From positions 1 to 64,000 of the forward strand of contig NZ_JABDHQ010000006.1 of the NCBI RefSeq assembly GCF_018709685.1: 64,000 nt of DNA, read 5' to 3'. The DNA is from Akkermansia muciniphila (lineage in GTDB: Bacteria > Verrucomicrobiota > Verrucomicrobiia > Verrucomicrobiales > Akkermansiaceae). How positions within the stretch are numbered: position 1 is the first letter of the stretch; each line of letters begins with the position of its first letter. This document shows positions 42,313-51,028 of the stretch, piece by piece. The translations under genes were made by a program, and so were the position numbers. The notes beneath the pieces are model-generated. The model did no database searches, was not told where the DNA came from, and saw nothing but the letters and a program-made list of their open reading frames with translations.

Positions 42313-42828
42313 TTACCGGACTGGAAGGGAGGTTGCCACGGGCATGATGGCCGGACGCAGGGTGACGGCCTTGGTGTCATATTTTTCCGAGGGTTTGAAG
42401 AGCCAGCCGGGATTGGTGTTGATGGGTTCGAACCGGGTCGGCTTGAAGATAGGCAGCTTCAGATTGGAGTTGGGCTCGTAACCGTATTTGCCCGTGTATT
42501 TGCCGTACACCCTGTATTCATAGTTGTTGTCATAGGCGTAACGCGGGCTCCCGGCGTATTCCGGCAGGCGGTCCGGAGTACGGCAGGAGCTTTCATCCAT
42601 GATGACGAGCTGGGCCGTTCTCCAGGTCTGGCCCGGCTGGCGCAGGTAGCCCCAGAAGCGGGTCGCCGGGACATGATAGCGGCGGCCGACAAAGTAGTTT
42701 CCCCTGGGTTCTCTGGCAATTTCCGCATTGCGGGCGTTGATGCCGGCGATGTCTTTTTCCAGGGAGTTGCACTGGGTCAGGGCGGGAAGAAGAATAGCCC
42801 CCAGCAGGGGAAGCAGGAGTTTGTTCAT
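42313..42828 (-). CDS. Hypothetical lipoprotein
   Basis: This 171-residue protein has a signal peptide with lipobox ALTQC (about Cys20). The mature part is rich in Tyr, Arg and Pro (RYAYDNNYEYRVYGKYTGKYGYEPN), with no recognised domain. Its start overlaps the stop of the tcdA gene by 4 bp, so it is the last gene of that operon. Localisation to the outer or inner membrane surface is likely. Function unknown. Confidence 0.75.
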   Translation of the reverse strand: MNKLLLPLLGAILLPALTQCNSLEKDIAGINARNAEIAREPRGNYFVGRRYHVPATRFWGYLRQPGQTWRTAQLVIMDESSCRTPDRLPEYAGSPRYAYDNNYEYRVYGKYTGKYGYEPNSNLKLPIFKPTRFEPINTNPGWLFKPSEKYDTKAVTLRPAIMPVATSLPVR

Positions 42829-43631
42829 GGTTGCGGTGATGTTTGTTTCTTGTTTAAGAGCATTTGGATGGCGGCGGAGGCCGCAAAGAAGCCGAAGGTG
42901 CCAGTGATGTGCGTGATGGAGCCGAATCCGGCGTCACAACCCATTTTCCCCTGGAATTCCGGGTCGCGCTTGCAGGAGGTTTCTCCGTCACAGGTAGGGT
43001 ATACGGGAGTTTCCTGGGAGAAGACGCAGGGGATTTTCAGTTTGCGGGCTTTTTCCCCAAGCGGGAGGCCATAGTCTTTTTTGAGTTTGTAGCGCAGGCT
43101 GGAGAGCAGAGGATCCCCCTTGGTGCGGGAGAGGTCCGCTATTTCTATTTTAGCGGGGTTGACGCGTCCTCCCGCGCCGCCGCAGGTGACCAGGAGCTGC
43201 TTGCTGCGGTAACAGGAGGCGATGAGGTGTGCTTTGGGCGCCAGGGAGTCAATGGCGTCAATGATGACGTCCGGTTTCGCCGCCAGCAGTTTTTCTGCGT
43301 TGGAGGTCGTGTAGAAGCTGTTGATGGAGATGGTTTCCGCGTCCGGGTTGATTTCCCTGATGCGTGCGGCCATGGCTTCCGTCTTGGACTGGCCGACGGT
43401 GGACGCCAGCGCGTGGATTTGCCGATTTGTGTTGGTGATGCAGAGGTCGTCCAGGTCCATCAGGATGATGGTTCCTACTCCGGAGCGGGCCAAGGCTTCC
43501 GCCGCCCAGGAGCCTACGCCGCCAATGCCGATGACGGCCATGCGGGAGTTCCGGAGAAGGTCCAGCCCGCTGGTTCCGTACAGACGGCCAATGCCGCCGA
43601 ATCTGGCTTCATGGTCTGTGGCGTTGGGCAT
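42825..43631 (-). CDS. tcdA: tRNA threonylcarbamoyladenosine dehydratase (TcdA/CsdL)
   Basis: This 268-residue E1-like enzyme uses ATP to convert t6A37 of tRNA into cyclic ct6A. The nucleotide-binding loop is VIGIGGVGSWAAEALARSG, followed by LMDLDDLCITNTNRQIHA. The C-terminal half has the TcdA-type Cys block (PVYPTCDGETSCKRDPEFQGKMGCDAG) and ends with a helix, ITGTFGFFAASAAIQMLL. It lies 2 bp after ymdB and overlaps the lipoprotein gene. The role follows from family membership. Confidence 0.92.
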   Translation of the reverse strand: MPNATDHEARFGGIGRLYGTSGLDLLRNSRMAVIGIGGVGSWAAEALARSGVGTIILMDLDDLCITNTNRQIHALASTVGQSKTEAMAARIREINPDAETISINSFYTTSNAEKLLAAKPDVIIDAIDSLAPKAHLIASCYRSKQLLVTCGGAGGRVNPAKIEIADLSRTKGDPLLSSLRYKLKKDYGLPLGEKARKLKIPCVFSQETPVYPTCDGETSCKRDPEFQGKMGCDAGFGSITHITGTFGFFAASAAIQMLLNKKQTSPQP

Positions 43632-43633
43632 GG

Positions 43634-44437
43634 TCAGGAGGCCGGTTTTTCCACGGTTTGGCTGATGCGGGCAATGTTGAGGGCTTTGCCGGTGGCTTCA
43701 TCCACCTGCACGACGGCTCCGCAGAGGCGGACGGGCCAGTTGGCCACTGGGAATTTGGCGGGCATGGAGGAACGGAAGCGCTGGATAATGGGTTCCCGTT
43801 CCCGGCCCAGCACTCCGGCGGCAGGGCCGCACATGCCGGCGTCCGTCAGGTAGGCCGTGCCATGTTCCAGGATGGTTTCATCCGCGGTCTGCACATGGGT
43901 GTGGGTTCCGATGACGGCGGAAACCAGCCCGTCCAGATTGTACCCGGTGGAGATTTTTTCACTGGTGGTTTCCGCGTGCATGTCCACAAAGATGACGTTA
44001 ACGCCTTCTTCCTCCCTGAGCCTTCTGGCTTCCGCCTCCGAGATGAGGAAGGGGTTTTCAAGCGGCGGCTGGATGAAGGACCGCCCCTGCACCTGCATGA
44101 CGGCTATCTTCCCCCTGGGCGTTGCCACCACCACACTTCCGTGCCCCGGCGTGCCCTGGGGATAGTTGAGGGGGCGCAGTACGCGCGGTTCGGAGTCCAG
44201 CCACGGCGCCAGTTCCGCCTGGTCCCAGACGTGGTCCCCGGTTGTGATGACGTCCACTCCGGCATGCAGCAGTTCCTGCGCCAGCCGGGGGGTGATGCCG
44301 CGTCCGGCAGCCGCGTTTTCTCCGTTGACGATGATGAAGTCCGCCCCGTGCTCCTTTTTGAGTTCCGGAAGCATGTGCTTCACGGCGGTGCGGCCGGGTT
44401 CGCCGACCACATCGCCTATAAAGAGTATGGTAATCAT
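43634..44437 (-). CDS. YmdB-family 2',3'-cyclic-nucleotide phosphodiesterase-like metallophosphoesterase
   Basis: This is a 267-residue protein of the TIGR00282/YmdB family. Metal ligands are in ILFIGDVVGEPGR, IVNGENAAAGRGITP, TTGDHVWDQ, and the C-terminal VIGTHTHVQTADE; the HAET block is also present. B. subtilis YmdB acts on 2',3'-cAMP and influences mRNA levels and biofilm versus motility choices. The length equals that of the family. It is the first gene before tcdA in a tight operon, with usp 33 bp upstream. Confidence 0.9.
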   Translation of the reverse strand: MITILFIGDVVGEPGRTAVKHMLPELKKEHGADFIIVNGENAAAGRGITPRLAQELLHAGVDVITTGDHVWDQAELAPWLDSEPRVLRPLNYPQGTPGHGSVVVATPRGKIAVMQVQGRSFIQPPLENPFLISEAEARRLREEEGVNVIFVDMHAETTSEKISTGYNLDGLVSAVIGTHTHVQTADETILEHGTAYLTDAGMCGPAAGVLGREREPIIQRFRSSMPAKFPVANWPVRLCGAVVQVDEATGKALNIARISQTVEKPAS

Positions 44438-44470
44438 GAAATGGGACGGGTCTTGTGCGGATGGCGGCTT

Positions 44471-44941
44471 TTATTGTTCTTCCTTGGTGACGGGAACCAC
44501 CAGCACGGGCACGGGGGATTTACGCATGACGGAGCTGGCTACGCTGCCCAGGAAGACGGTGGAAAGGAAGCCGTGGTTGTGTTTGCCCACCACGATCATG
44601 TCGATGTGGTGTTTTTCAGCGTAGTTGATGACCGCCTCGCTGATTTCGAATTCGTCTTCCACGGCCTGGATGATGGTGGCGTCCGTCAGCCGGGAGAGTT
44701 TTTCCGCCGTCTTTTTCAGATGGTTTTTTGCGATGGAGATGACTTCGTTTTCCTCCGTCTGGTCCATGACGGGCACGGGCACTTCATCCGGCAGCACGCC
44801 GGAGACTTCATAACAGATACTGGGTTCCACAATGTGGAGCAGATGGATGATGCTGTCGTTGGGGCACGCCAGTTTGCCGATCTGATGAATGACGGCATCC
44901 GTGGCGTTGGAGAAATCAATGGCTACCAGAATATTCTTCAT
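44471..44941 (-). CDS. Universal stress protein (UspA family)
   Basis: This 156-residue protein has the Usp fold: the MKNILVAIDFSNATDAVI opening strand and the ATP-binding type motif near the end (MIVVGKHNHGFLSTVFLGSVASSVMRKSPVPVLVVP), which matches G-2x-G-9x-G(S/T). It probably binds ATP as a dimer and supports stress survival. It is on the same strand as ymdB and may share its transcript. Confidence 0.92.
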   Translation of the reverse strand: MKNILVAIDFSNATDAVIHQIGKLACPNDSIIHLLHIVEPSICYEVSGVLPDEVPVPVMDQTEENEVISIAKNHLKKTAEKLSRLTDATIIQAVEDEFEISEAVINYAEKHHIDMIVVGKHNHGFLSTVFLGSVASSVMRKSPVPVLVVPVTKEEQ

Positions 44942-45026
44942 ATATTCCTGTATAACATTCCGTGCTTTTCCATGCCACTAAAAAACGTGTTTCACTCCGG
45001 GTTCTCCGGCATTTCAACCCCGCGGT

Positions 45027-45992
45027 TCAGATCAGGCCCACGGCCCGGCGCACCCTGTCCAGCACCACGGAAGCCGTTTCCCGCGCCTTGCGCGCCCCGT
45101 CTTCCAGCACCTGGTGCACGTAGTCCTGGTTGGCTTCCAGTTCAGCCCTGCGCTCGCGCGCGGTGCGGAAGTATTCCCAGTACGCGTCAAAGAGGCGCTT
45201 TTTGAAGTCGCCATAGCCGCAGCCGCCGCTCCGGAAGTCATGGACCATGGTTTCATAGCCTTCCGCGGAGGCAAAGAGCTTGTAAAGCTGGAGGATGATG
45301 GAGCCTTCCGTGGACTTGGGTTCCTCCACGGGGGTGGAGTCCGTAGGGATTCTCATGATGAGCTTGCGGACGGCTTTTTCCTCGCCGAAGATGGGGAGGG
45401 TGTTGTTGTAGCTTTTGCTCATTTTCTGACCGTCCAGGCCGGGAACGATGGCCGTGCTTTCCGCAATGAGCGCATCCGGCAGCTTGCAGGTGCCTTCCCC
45501 GAATTGTTCGTTCATCTTGCCCGCCAGGTCCCGGGTGACTTCCAGGTGCTGCTTCTGGTCCTTGCCCACAGGCACTAGGTCGGAGTCATACATCAGGATG
45601 TCCGCCGCCATCAGCACGGGGTAGGTGAAGAGGGCGTTGCTGGGGGAAAAGCCCTTGGCGATCTTGTCCTTGTAGGAGTGGCAGCGTTCCAGCAGGCCCA
45701 CCGGGCAGACGGTGCCGAGTATCCACGCCATTTCATTGACTTCCGGCACGGCGGACTGGCGGAAAAAGACGCATTTTTCAGGGTCCAGGCCCACGGCCAG
45801 AAAGTCTGTCGCCAGGTTTTTGCAGTTTTCCCGCAGGGCGGCCGCGTCATGGACGGTGCTCATGGCGTGGTAGTCCGCCAGAAAGTAGTAGGAGTCTCCG
45901 CGTTCCTGCATGCGGACGGCCGGTTCCATGGCTCCGAAGTAGTTGCCGACGTGGAGCTTGCCGCTGGGTTGAAGTCCTGTGATGATACGCAT
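45027..45992 (-). CDS. trpS: Tryptophanyl-tRNA synthetase
   Basis: This 321-residue class I synthetase carries the HIGH-like PSGKLHVGNYFGA near the N-terminus and the KMSKSYNNTLPIF loop near residue 195. The length is typical for bacterial TrpRS. It charges tRNA-Trp in the cytoplasm. It is followed by usp and preceded by a gap of 180 bp, so it appears to have its own promoter. Confidence 0.95.
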   Translation of the reverse strand: MRIITGLQPSGKLHVGNYFGAMEPAVRMQERGDSYYFLADYHAMSTVHDAAALRENCKNLATDFLAVGLDPEKCVFFRQSAVPEVNEMAWILGTVCPVGLLERCHSYKDKIAKGFSPSNALFTYPVLMAADILMYDSDLVPVGKDQKQHLEVTRDLAGKMNEQFGEGTCKLPDALIAESTAIVPGLDGQKMSKSYNNTLPIFGEEKAVRKLIMRIPTDSTPVEEPKSTEGSIILQLYKLFASAEGYETMVHDFRSGGCGYGDFKKRLFDAYWEYFRTARERRAELEANQDYVHQVLEDGARKARETASVVLDRVRRAVGLI

Positions 45993-46172
45993 TGCGCGCA
46001 GGATTGTGCCCGTTCACGCCCGGCAAGTCAAGAAAGGGGAGAGTCAAAGACTGCCGGGACGGCCGCCCTGGCGCCACGCTTGCCCCGGCAGATGCCCGGC
46101 ACATTGTTCCTCCCTTTCCTTCTTCTCCGGAAAGCCGCTTGGGACGTGGGGATGGAGGAGTCCCGCCGGGGT

Positions 46173-47027
46173 TTATTCTTCCAGCGCTTCCAGCACATTG
46201 TGCACGCCGTCCGCAAAGCTCGGGTAAAGCGGTTCCCAGCCCAGGGCCAGCAGGCGGGAACAGGAGATCCTCTGGTTGGAGAAGCCGCGGCGCGCCTCCG
46301 CCCGGAGCGGTTCGGGCTGTGGAGCGGGCCTGCCCAGGAGCCCGGAGAGATAAGAGTAAATTTCCCCAAGCTGCATGGGGGTGCGGTCCGTCAGGTTGTA
46401 GATGCCGGAGGGCGGTTCACGGAGCGTGCAGAGCAGGTGCAGGGCGCCCACGGCGTCATCCCGGTGGATGTAGTTGATCCACCTGTCCATGTCTCCGGGG
46501 AGGGCGGTGCCTTCCGTACAGTATTGGGAGACAAGCACGCAACGGTCCGGGCCGTACAGGGCCCCCAGCCGGACGACGGTGCCTCCGGCGGCAAGGACCG
46601 CCTGTTCCGCCTGAATGAGGAGGCCGCTTTTTCCGGAGGCGGGATAGACGTTGTGCTCCTCCGTAATCCAGCGGCCGTCCGTGATGCCGTAGACGGAGGT
46701 GCTGGAACAGAAGATGACCGGTTTTCCGGGGAAGGCTTCCAGCGTGTTTTGCGTTCCGCGGATGTAGAGGCTGCGGTAGGCATCCTCGCTTCCCCCGCGG
46801 GTGCTGGCGCACATGACGATGATGTCCGGGGAGGGAATGCGGGCGGCCAGGCTGCGCATGGAGTCTGCGTTTGTGACATCCGCTTCATAAATGGCCCGCT
46901 GTGCGTCTATGTCCGCCGTAAGGGCCGTGTGGCCGGCTTTCCGCAGGCTTTCCGCCAGGGCTTTTCCCAGATAGCCCGTTCCCAGGATAAGGACGGCGCG
47001 GGGGGGGGTACACAGGAGGCTGGTCAT
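46173..47027 (-). CDS. NAD(P)-dependent epimerase/dehydratase-like protein (YeeZ type)
   Basis: This 284-residue protein has an N-terminal Rossmann motif (VLILGTGYLGKALAESL), an acidic residue at the end of strand 2 (TADIDAQR), STSVYGITDGRW near the expected Ser/Tyr catalytic region, and a conserved YIHRDDAVGALHLL. It resembles short extended-SDR proteins such as YeeZ, whose substrate is unknown. Its ATG overlaps the ispD stop by 4 bp, placing it at the end of a yqeY-ispD operon. A link with isoprenoid synthesis is only contextual. Confidence 0.82.
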   Translation of the reverse strand: MTSLLCTPPRAVLILGTGYLGKALAESLRKAGHTALTADIDAQRAIYEADVTNADSMRSLAARIPSPDIIVMCASTRGGSEDAYRSLYIRGTQNTLEAFPGKPVIFCSSTSVYGITDGRWITEEHNVYPASGKSGLLIQAEQAVLAAGGTVVRLGALYGPDRCVLVSQYCTEGTALPGDMDRWINYIHRDDAVGALHLLCTLREPPSGIYNLTDRTPMQLGEIYSYLSGLLGRPAPQPEPLRAEARRGFSNQRISCSRLLALGWEPLYPSFADGVHNVLEALEE

Positions 47028-47719
47028 AAGGTATTGCGGCGGTGCTTGAGTTCCAGCAGAATTTCAGCGCAGGAAATGTCTTCCGGCCAGGTGATCTTGG
47101 GGTTGGGCCCATGGTTGTGCACCAGGCGGGTGGGGTGGCCGATGAGCTGCAGGGCGGTGACTTCATCAGTCACCTTCATGTTCCGTTCCGTGACTGCCGC
47201 GTAGGCGTCCAGGAGCAGTTGATATTGAAATACCTGTGGGGTTTCCATGCACCACAGTCCTTCCCGGTCCACCTGTTCCGGAAGCGTAAAACGTTCTTCA
47301 TTGGCGCGTTTCAAGGTGTCCGTCACGGGATGGGCTGAAGCGGCTGCTCCACATTCCCTGGCGGTCTGGATGCAGCGGGAGATTTGCTCCACCGTAATGA
47401 GGGGGCGCGCGCCATCGTGCACGGCTACGAGCCCGGGCGTGTAAAGCAGGGCCGCCAGGCCGTTTTTTACGGATTCGTGCCGTTCGCTGCCGCCGTCCAC
47501 GCGGGTGACGGGTACTTCCGTCTCCATGTCCGCGGCGTTAATGGCTCGGAAGCGTTCTTCCGGGCAAACCACCACGATTTCCGTGATTTCCCGGCAGCCG
47601 GCAAACGCCCGGATACTGCGTTCCAGCACCTTGACTCCGTGCAGGGGCGCCAGGAGCTTGTCAAATCCGGCGCGCCGGGAAGACCCGGCCGCTACGATGA
47701 TGGCGGCGCAGCCTTTCAT
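47024..47719 (-). CDS. ispD: 2-C-methyl-D-erythritol 4-phosphate cytidylyltransferase
   Basis: This 231-residue enzyme makes CDP-methylerythritol in the MEP isoprenoid pathway. The nucleotidyltransferase motif is IIVAAGSSRRAGFDKLLAPL (the Arg/Lys pair of the family). VHDGARPLITVEQISR and TDEVTALQLIGHP are further IspD signatures. It overlaps yqeY upstream and the epimerase gene downstream by 4 bp each. ispF is not adjacent. Essential for isoprenoid and quinone precursors if the organism lacks mevalonate enzymes. Confidence 0.94.
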   Translation of the reverse strand: MKGCAAIIVAAGSSRRAGFDKLLAPLHGVKVLERSIRAFAGCREITEIVVVCPEERFRAINAADMETEVPVTRVDGGSERHESVKNGLAALLYTPGLVAVHDGARPLITVEQISRCIQTARECGAAASAHPVTDTLKRANEERFTLPEQVDREGLWCMETPQVFQYQLLLDAYAAVTERNMKVTDEVTALQLIGHPTRLVHNHGPNPKITWPEDISCAEILLELKHRRNTL

Positions 47720-48171
47720 GAGAGTCTGGCTGATACCATCCGGGCCAGTTCCTTGCCATTGACCCTCCCGGCGGTGCGTTCCTGCATGAGTTTCATGACC
47801 TGGCCCATGTCCTTTTTGGTGGCGGCTCCCGTTTCCTTCATCACGTTTTCCAGAATGGCCGCCGTCTCCTCCGCGGTGAGCTCCGCAGGCATGAATTGCT
47901 TGAGGACGATTATTTCCGCTTCCTCCTTGTCCGCCAGTTCCGGACGTCCGGCGGACCGGAATTGTTCCGTAGAGTCTTCACGCTGCTTGATTTGCTTGCG
48001 GACCACGGCCAGTTCTTCCGCTTCCTCCAGAGGAGTGCCCAGGCCGCCTTTGGCGATGCCCGCATTCGTCAGGGCCGTCTTGAGGGCGCGCAGGGTATTG
48101 AGAGTGACAGAGTCTTTTGCTCTCATGGCGGTTTTCATCCCTTCCATGATTTGGTCTGAAATCTTGCTCAT
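47716..48171 (-). CDS. GatB/YqeY-domain protein
   Basis: This protein of about 151 residues has the YqeY fold: MSKISDQIMEGMKTAMRAKDSVTLNTLRALK at the start, RPELADKEEAEIIVLKQFMPAELT in the middle, and the GQVMKLMQERTAGRVNGKELARMV tail related to the tRNA-binding domain of GatB. These proteins may modulate tRNA amidation, but the role is unclear. I take the ATG at 48171, preceded by GGAG; a start seven codons earlier is possible. First gene of the operon with ispD. Confidence 0.9.
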   Translation of the reverse strand: MSKISDQIMEGMKTAMRAKDSVTLNTLRALKTALTNAGIAKGGLGTPLEEAEELAVVRKQIKQREDSTEQFRSAGRPELADKEEAEIIVLKQFMPAELTAEETAAILENVMKETGAATKKDMGQVMKLMQERTAGRVNGKELARMVSARLS

Positions 48172-48224
48172 ATCTCCATTAACTAAACGCATCCCCGTTG
48201 CACTTCAAGCCGTAAATTGAAAAA

Positions 48225-48257
48225 GGCCGCCAGCGGGGGAGATGCCACTAGCGGACC
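48225..48257 (-). terminator. Probable intrinsic terminator of the SMP-30-like gene
   Basis: On the minus strand CCGCTAGTGG pairs with CCGCTGGCGG (two G-U pairs) around an 8-nt loop, followed by GCC and TTTTTC. It lies about 35 bp after the stop of the beta-propeller gene. Confidence 0.5.
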
Positions 48258-48289
48258 TGGAGAGGTTGTAAAAACGGAAATAGTTCCGG

Positions 48290-49204
48290 TTATTTTTTCC
48301 CGCCAATGGGCATGATGTGGATTTTCTTTTCCGTCATGCCCGGAGCCACGATCATGGAGTCATACAGGATGAAGTCCGCCGTGCCTTCAATGGGGCCGGT
48401 GGCTACCGGAGCGGAACGCCCCGTTTTCAGGTCCAGCCTGCGGATGGCTTCCGGTTTTTTGTCCTTGGACCAGTCGCTGTAATAAAGGGCGTTGTCCCGG
48501 TAGGCCAGGCCGTCATACTGTCCCCGTTCCTTGGAGAGTTCCGTGACTTCACGGGAGACGGGGTTGATGGAGAGCAGGCGGCCGCTGGGCTTGCCTTTTT
48601 CATCCGTGGCGTATTCGCAGAGGTAGATGACTTTTCTTTCCGGATCCCAGGCCAAGCCGTTCGGCTTGTAAATGGGCTGCTTGGTGACCAGCTCCCCGTA
48701 GGAACTGGTATTCGTGTCCACATAGAAGATCTGGTTGGTATCCGTGGAGGAGACCATGAGCCTGCCGTTGATGAACGCCAGGTCATTGAGGAATTTCATG
48801 CGGGAGGGGGACAAGTCCACATATCCCTCAATGGTGCCGGTTTTGGCGTCTATCTTGTAGACCATGTCCACATCCGTGCAGTACAGGAAGCCGTCCTGGT
48901 ACAGAAGCCCCTTGGGAGCGTCCAGGGTGTCCACCTCCGTGATTTTCTTAGGTTCCGTGGAGCCGTGCGGGATAACGCCCAGATAGCCGTCCTTGTCCTT
49001 TTCCGTGGGCGTGAGCTTGGCGCCGATGCAGGTGAAGTAAATGTTGCCTTCCGCATCAGCCGCCACGCTTTCCGGGTGGCCGTCAATGGAAATGGTAGCT
49101 TTTTCCAGGGGAGGGAGGGGATTGGCCGGCGCCGGCTGTTTTTTGGCGGGAGGCGCCGCCAGCACGCTGCCGGCCAGGCAAAGAAGGAGGAATGTTGCTT
49201 TCAT
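48290..49204 (-). CDS. Secreted SMP-30/gluconolactonase-like beta-propeller protein
   Basis: This 304-residue protein has a signal peptide (FLLLCLAGSVLAAPPAKK) and a short Pro/Lys linker. It then has six blade-like repeats such as PESVAADAEGNIYFTC, PKGLLYQDGFLYCTD, LNDLAFINGRLMVSSTDT, PNGLAWDPERKVIYLCEY and YDGLAYRDNALYYSD. This is the pattern of SMP-30/NHL six-bladed propellers. It is periplasmic or secreted. Lactonase activity is not demonstrated by the sequence; a binding or sugar-lactone role is possible. Monocistronic, with a terminator downstream. Confidence 0.82.
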   Translation of the reverse strand: MKATFLLLCLAGSVLAAPPAKKQPAPANPLPPLEKATISIDGHPESVAADAEGNIYFTCIGAKLTPTEKDKDGYLGVIPHGSTEPKKITEVDTLDAPKGLLYQDGFLYCTDVDMVYKIDAKTGTIEGYVDLSPSRMKFLNDLAFINGRLMVSSTDTNQIFYVDTNTSSYGELVTKQPIYKPNGLAWDPERKVIYLCEYATDEKGKPSGRLLSINPVSREVTELSKERGQYDGLAYRDNALYYSDWSKDKKPEAIRRLDLKTGRSAPVATGPIEGTADFILYDSMIVAPGMTEKKIHIMPIGGKK

Positions 49205-49304
49205 GGGGTTGTACCGTGTAAAAGGTTATGAATTTATGGCACGGCGGCAGGGGAAAATCAAGCAATAGAAGTTGTCCTCCCCGCTGCCGTGCGGAGCGCC
49301 GGGA

Positions 49305-50861
49305 TCAGATGGCGCCTGCGTCCAGATTGTTGGGCTGGGGCATGTTTTCCATGCGGATGGAGCGGTTGACCGCGTTCAGGTAGGCGCGGGCGGAGGCTTC
49401 AATGACGTCCGTGGAGGCTCCCTTGCCCACGATGGGTTTCGCCAGGCCGAAGTCTACGTGCACCGTGACTTCACCCAGGGCGTCCTTGCCTTCGGAGGCG
49501 GCGTTGACGCTGTAGCCTTTCAGCGTGCCTTTACGTTTGGTGATGCGTTCAATGGCCTTGATGACGGCGTCCACCGCTCCGTTGCCCGTGGAGCTGTCCT
49601 CAAACTTTTTGCCTTCCTTGAGCAGCCCAACCGTAGCTGTAGGCCGGGCGTGGCTGCCTGCCACAAATTGCAGGAAGTCCAGTTCCCACAGGCCGGAGGA
49701 GGCATGCAGGGAGTCGTCCACAATGGCGGAAAGGTCGTCGTCATAAACGAATTTTTTGGAATCGCCCACTTTCTTGAAGCGTTCAAAGACGGTGTTGACC
49801 TCCTCTTCCGTAAGCACGTGGCCCAGTTGTTCCAGCCTGGCCTTTACGGCGGCGCGGCCGGAGTGCTTGGTGAGCGGGAGTTCCGTAGCGCCCCAGCCGA
49901 CTGCCTGCGGGTCCATGACTTCATAGGTTTCCCGGCAGTTGAGGATGCCGTGCTGGTGGATGCCGGAGGAGTGGGCGAAGGCGTTTTCCCCCACGATGGC
50001 CTTGGAGCGCTGCACCTGCATGCCGCTCATGCGGGCCACAATGCGGGAGGTGCGGACGATTTCACGCGTGTTGATGTTGTCCGTCACGTCGCCGAATTGT
50101 CCGGCGCGGGTGCGCAGGGCCATGATGACTTCCTCCAGGGCCACGTTTCCGGCGCGTTCGCCAATGCCGTTGATGGTGCCTTCCACCTGGCGGGCTCCGG
50201 CGCGGATGGCGGCCAGGGAGTTGGCTACGGCCAGGCCCAGGTCATTGTGGCAGTGCACGGAGATGACGGCCTTGTCAATATTCGGGACGTTTTCCTTCAG
50301 GTGGCGGATGATGCGGTAGAATTCGTCCGGCGTGGTGTAGCCCACGGTGTCCGGAATGTTGACGGTGGTGGCTCCGGCGTCAATGACGGTCTCCACCACC
50401 CTGGTCAGAAAGTCCAGGTCTGTGCGGGAGGCGTCTTCCGGGGAGAATTCCACGTCCTGCACAAACTGTTTGGCGTAGGATACGCCTTCCGCGGCCATGC
50501 GCAGGATTTCCGTTTCCGCCTTTTTCAGCTTGAACTGCATGTGCAGCTTGCTGGTTGCCAGAAAGATGTGGATGCGCGCGCGGTCCCCGGCGGGTTCCAG
50601 GGCCCTGGCCGCCGCTTCAATGTCCGCCTTCACGCAGCGGGCCAGCCCGGCGATGCGGCATTTTTTAATTTCACCGGCAATGGTGTGCACGGCTTCAAAG
50701 TCGCCGTCGGAAATGCAGGGAAAGCCGGCCTCGATCACGTCCATGCCCAGCCGTTCCATCTGACGCGCCACTTCCAGCTTTTCGCGTAGGTTCATGGATG
50801 CTCCGGGGCATTGTTCTCCATCGCGCAGGGTAGTGTCAAAAAAGTAGATTTGGTCGGACAT
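49305..50861 (-). CDS. leuA: 2-isopropylmalate synthase
   Basis: This 518-residue enzyme condenses acetyl-CoA with 2-ketoisovalerate, the first committed step of leucine synthesis. The DRE-TIM barrel (1-300) begins FFDTTLRDGEQCPGASMN and carries the metal-binding HCHNDLGLAVANSLAAI. The C-terminal LeuA dimerisation/allosteric domain (about 385-505) is complete, so leucine feedback is expected. The length is normal for the family. It stands alone; leuB, leuC and leuD are not nearby. A good -35/-10 pair lies just upstream. Confidence 0.94.
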   Translation of the reverse strand: MSDQIYFFDTTLRDGEQCPGASMNLREKLEVARQMERLGMDVIEAGFPCISDGDFEAVHTIAGEIKKCRIAGLARCVKADIEAAARALEPAGDRARIHIFLATSKLHMQFKLKKAETEILRMAAEGVSYAKQFVQDVEFSPEDASRTDLDFLTRVVETVIDAGATTVNIPDTVGYTTPDEFYRIIRHLKENVPNIDKAVISVHCHNDLGLAVANSLAAIRAGARQVEGTINGIGERAGNVALEEVIMALRTRAGQFGDVTDNINTREIVRTSRIVARMSGMQVQRSKAIVGENAFAHSSGIHQHGILNCRETYEVMDPQAVGWGATELPLTKHSGRAAVKARLEQLGHVLTEEEVNTVFERFKKVGDSKKFVYDDDLSAIVDDSLHASSGLWELDFLQFVAGSHARPTATVGLLKEGKKFEDSSTGNGAVDAVIKAIERITKRKGTLKGYSVNAASEGKDALGEVTVHVDFGLAKPIVGKGASTDVIEASARAYLNAVNRSIRMENMPQPNNLDAGAI

Positions 50862-50885
50862 GGATTGATATGATTAAGTGCCCAT

Positions 50886-50913
50886 ATAATAGTGTTTTGC
50901 TCCGGTAAGGCAA
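50886..50913 (-). promoter_or_regulatory. Sigma-70-type promoter of leuA
   Basis: On the minus strand TTGCCT is followed after 16 bp by TATTAT, about 25 bp upstream of the leuA start codon. The leader would be too short for a leader-peptide attenuator or a T-box, so neither is expected here. Confidence 0.5.
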
Positions 50914-51028
50914 GCCCTACGCGCTGCATTCCTCCACAGGGGCGCGGGAGGGCGGCGGGAGGGCGCTCCGGGTAAAGAATGACGGAACCGTTCTTTGCGC
51001 AAAAGGGGAAAAACTGTACAGTGAAAGG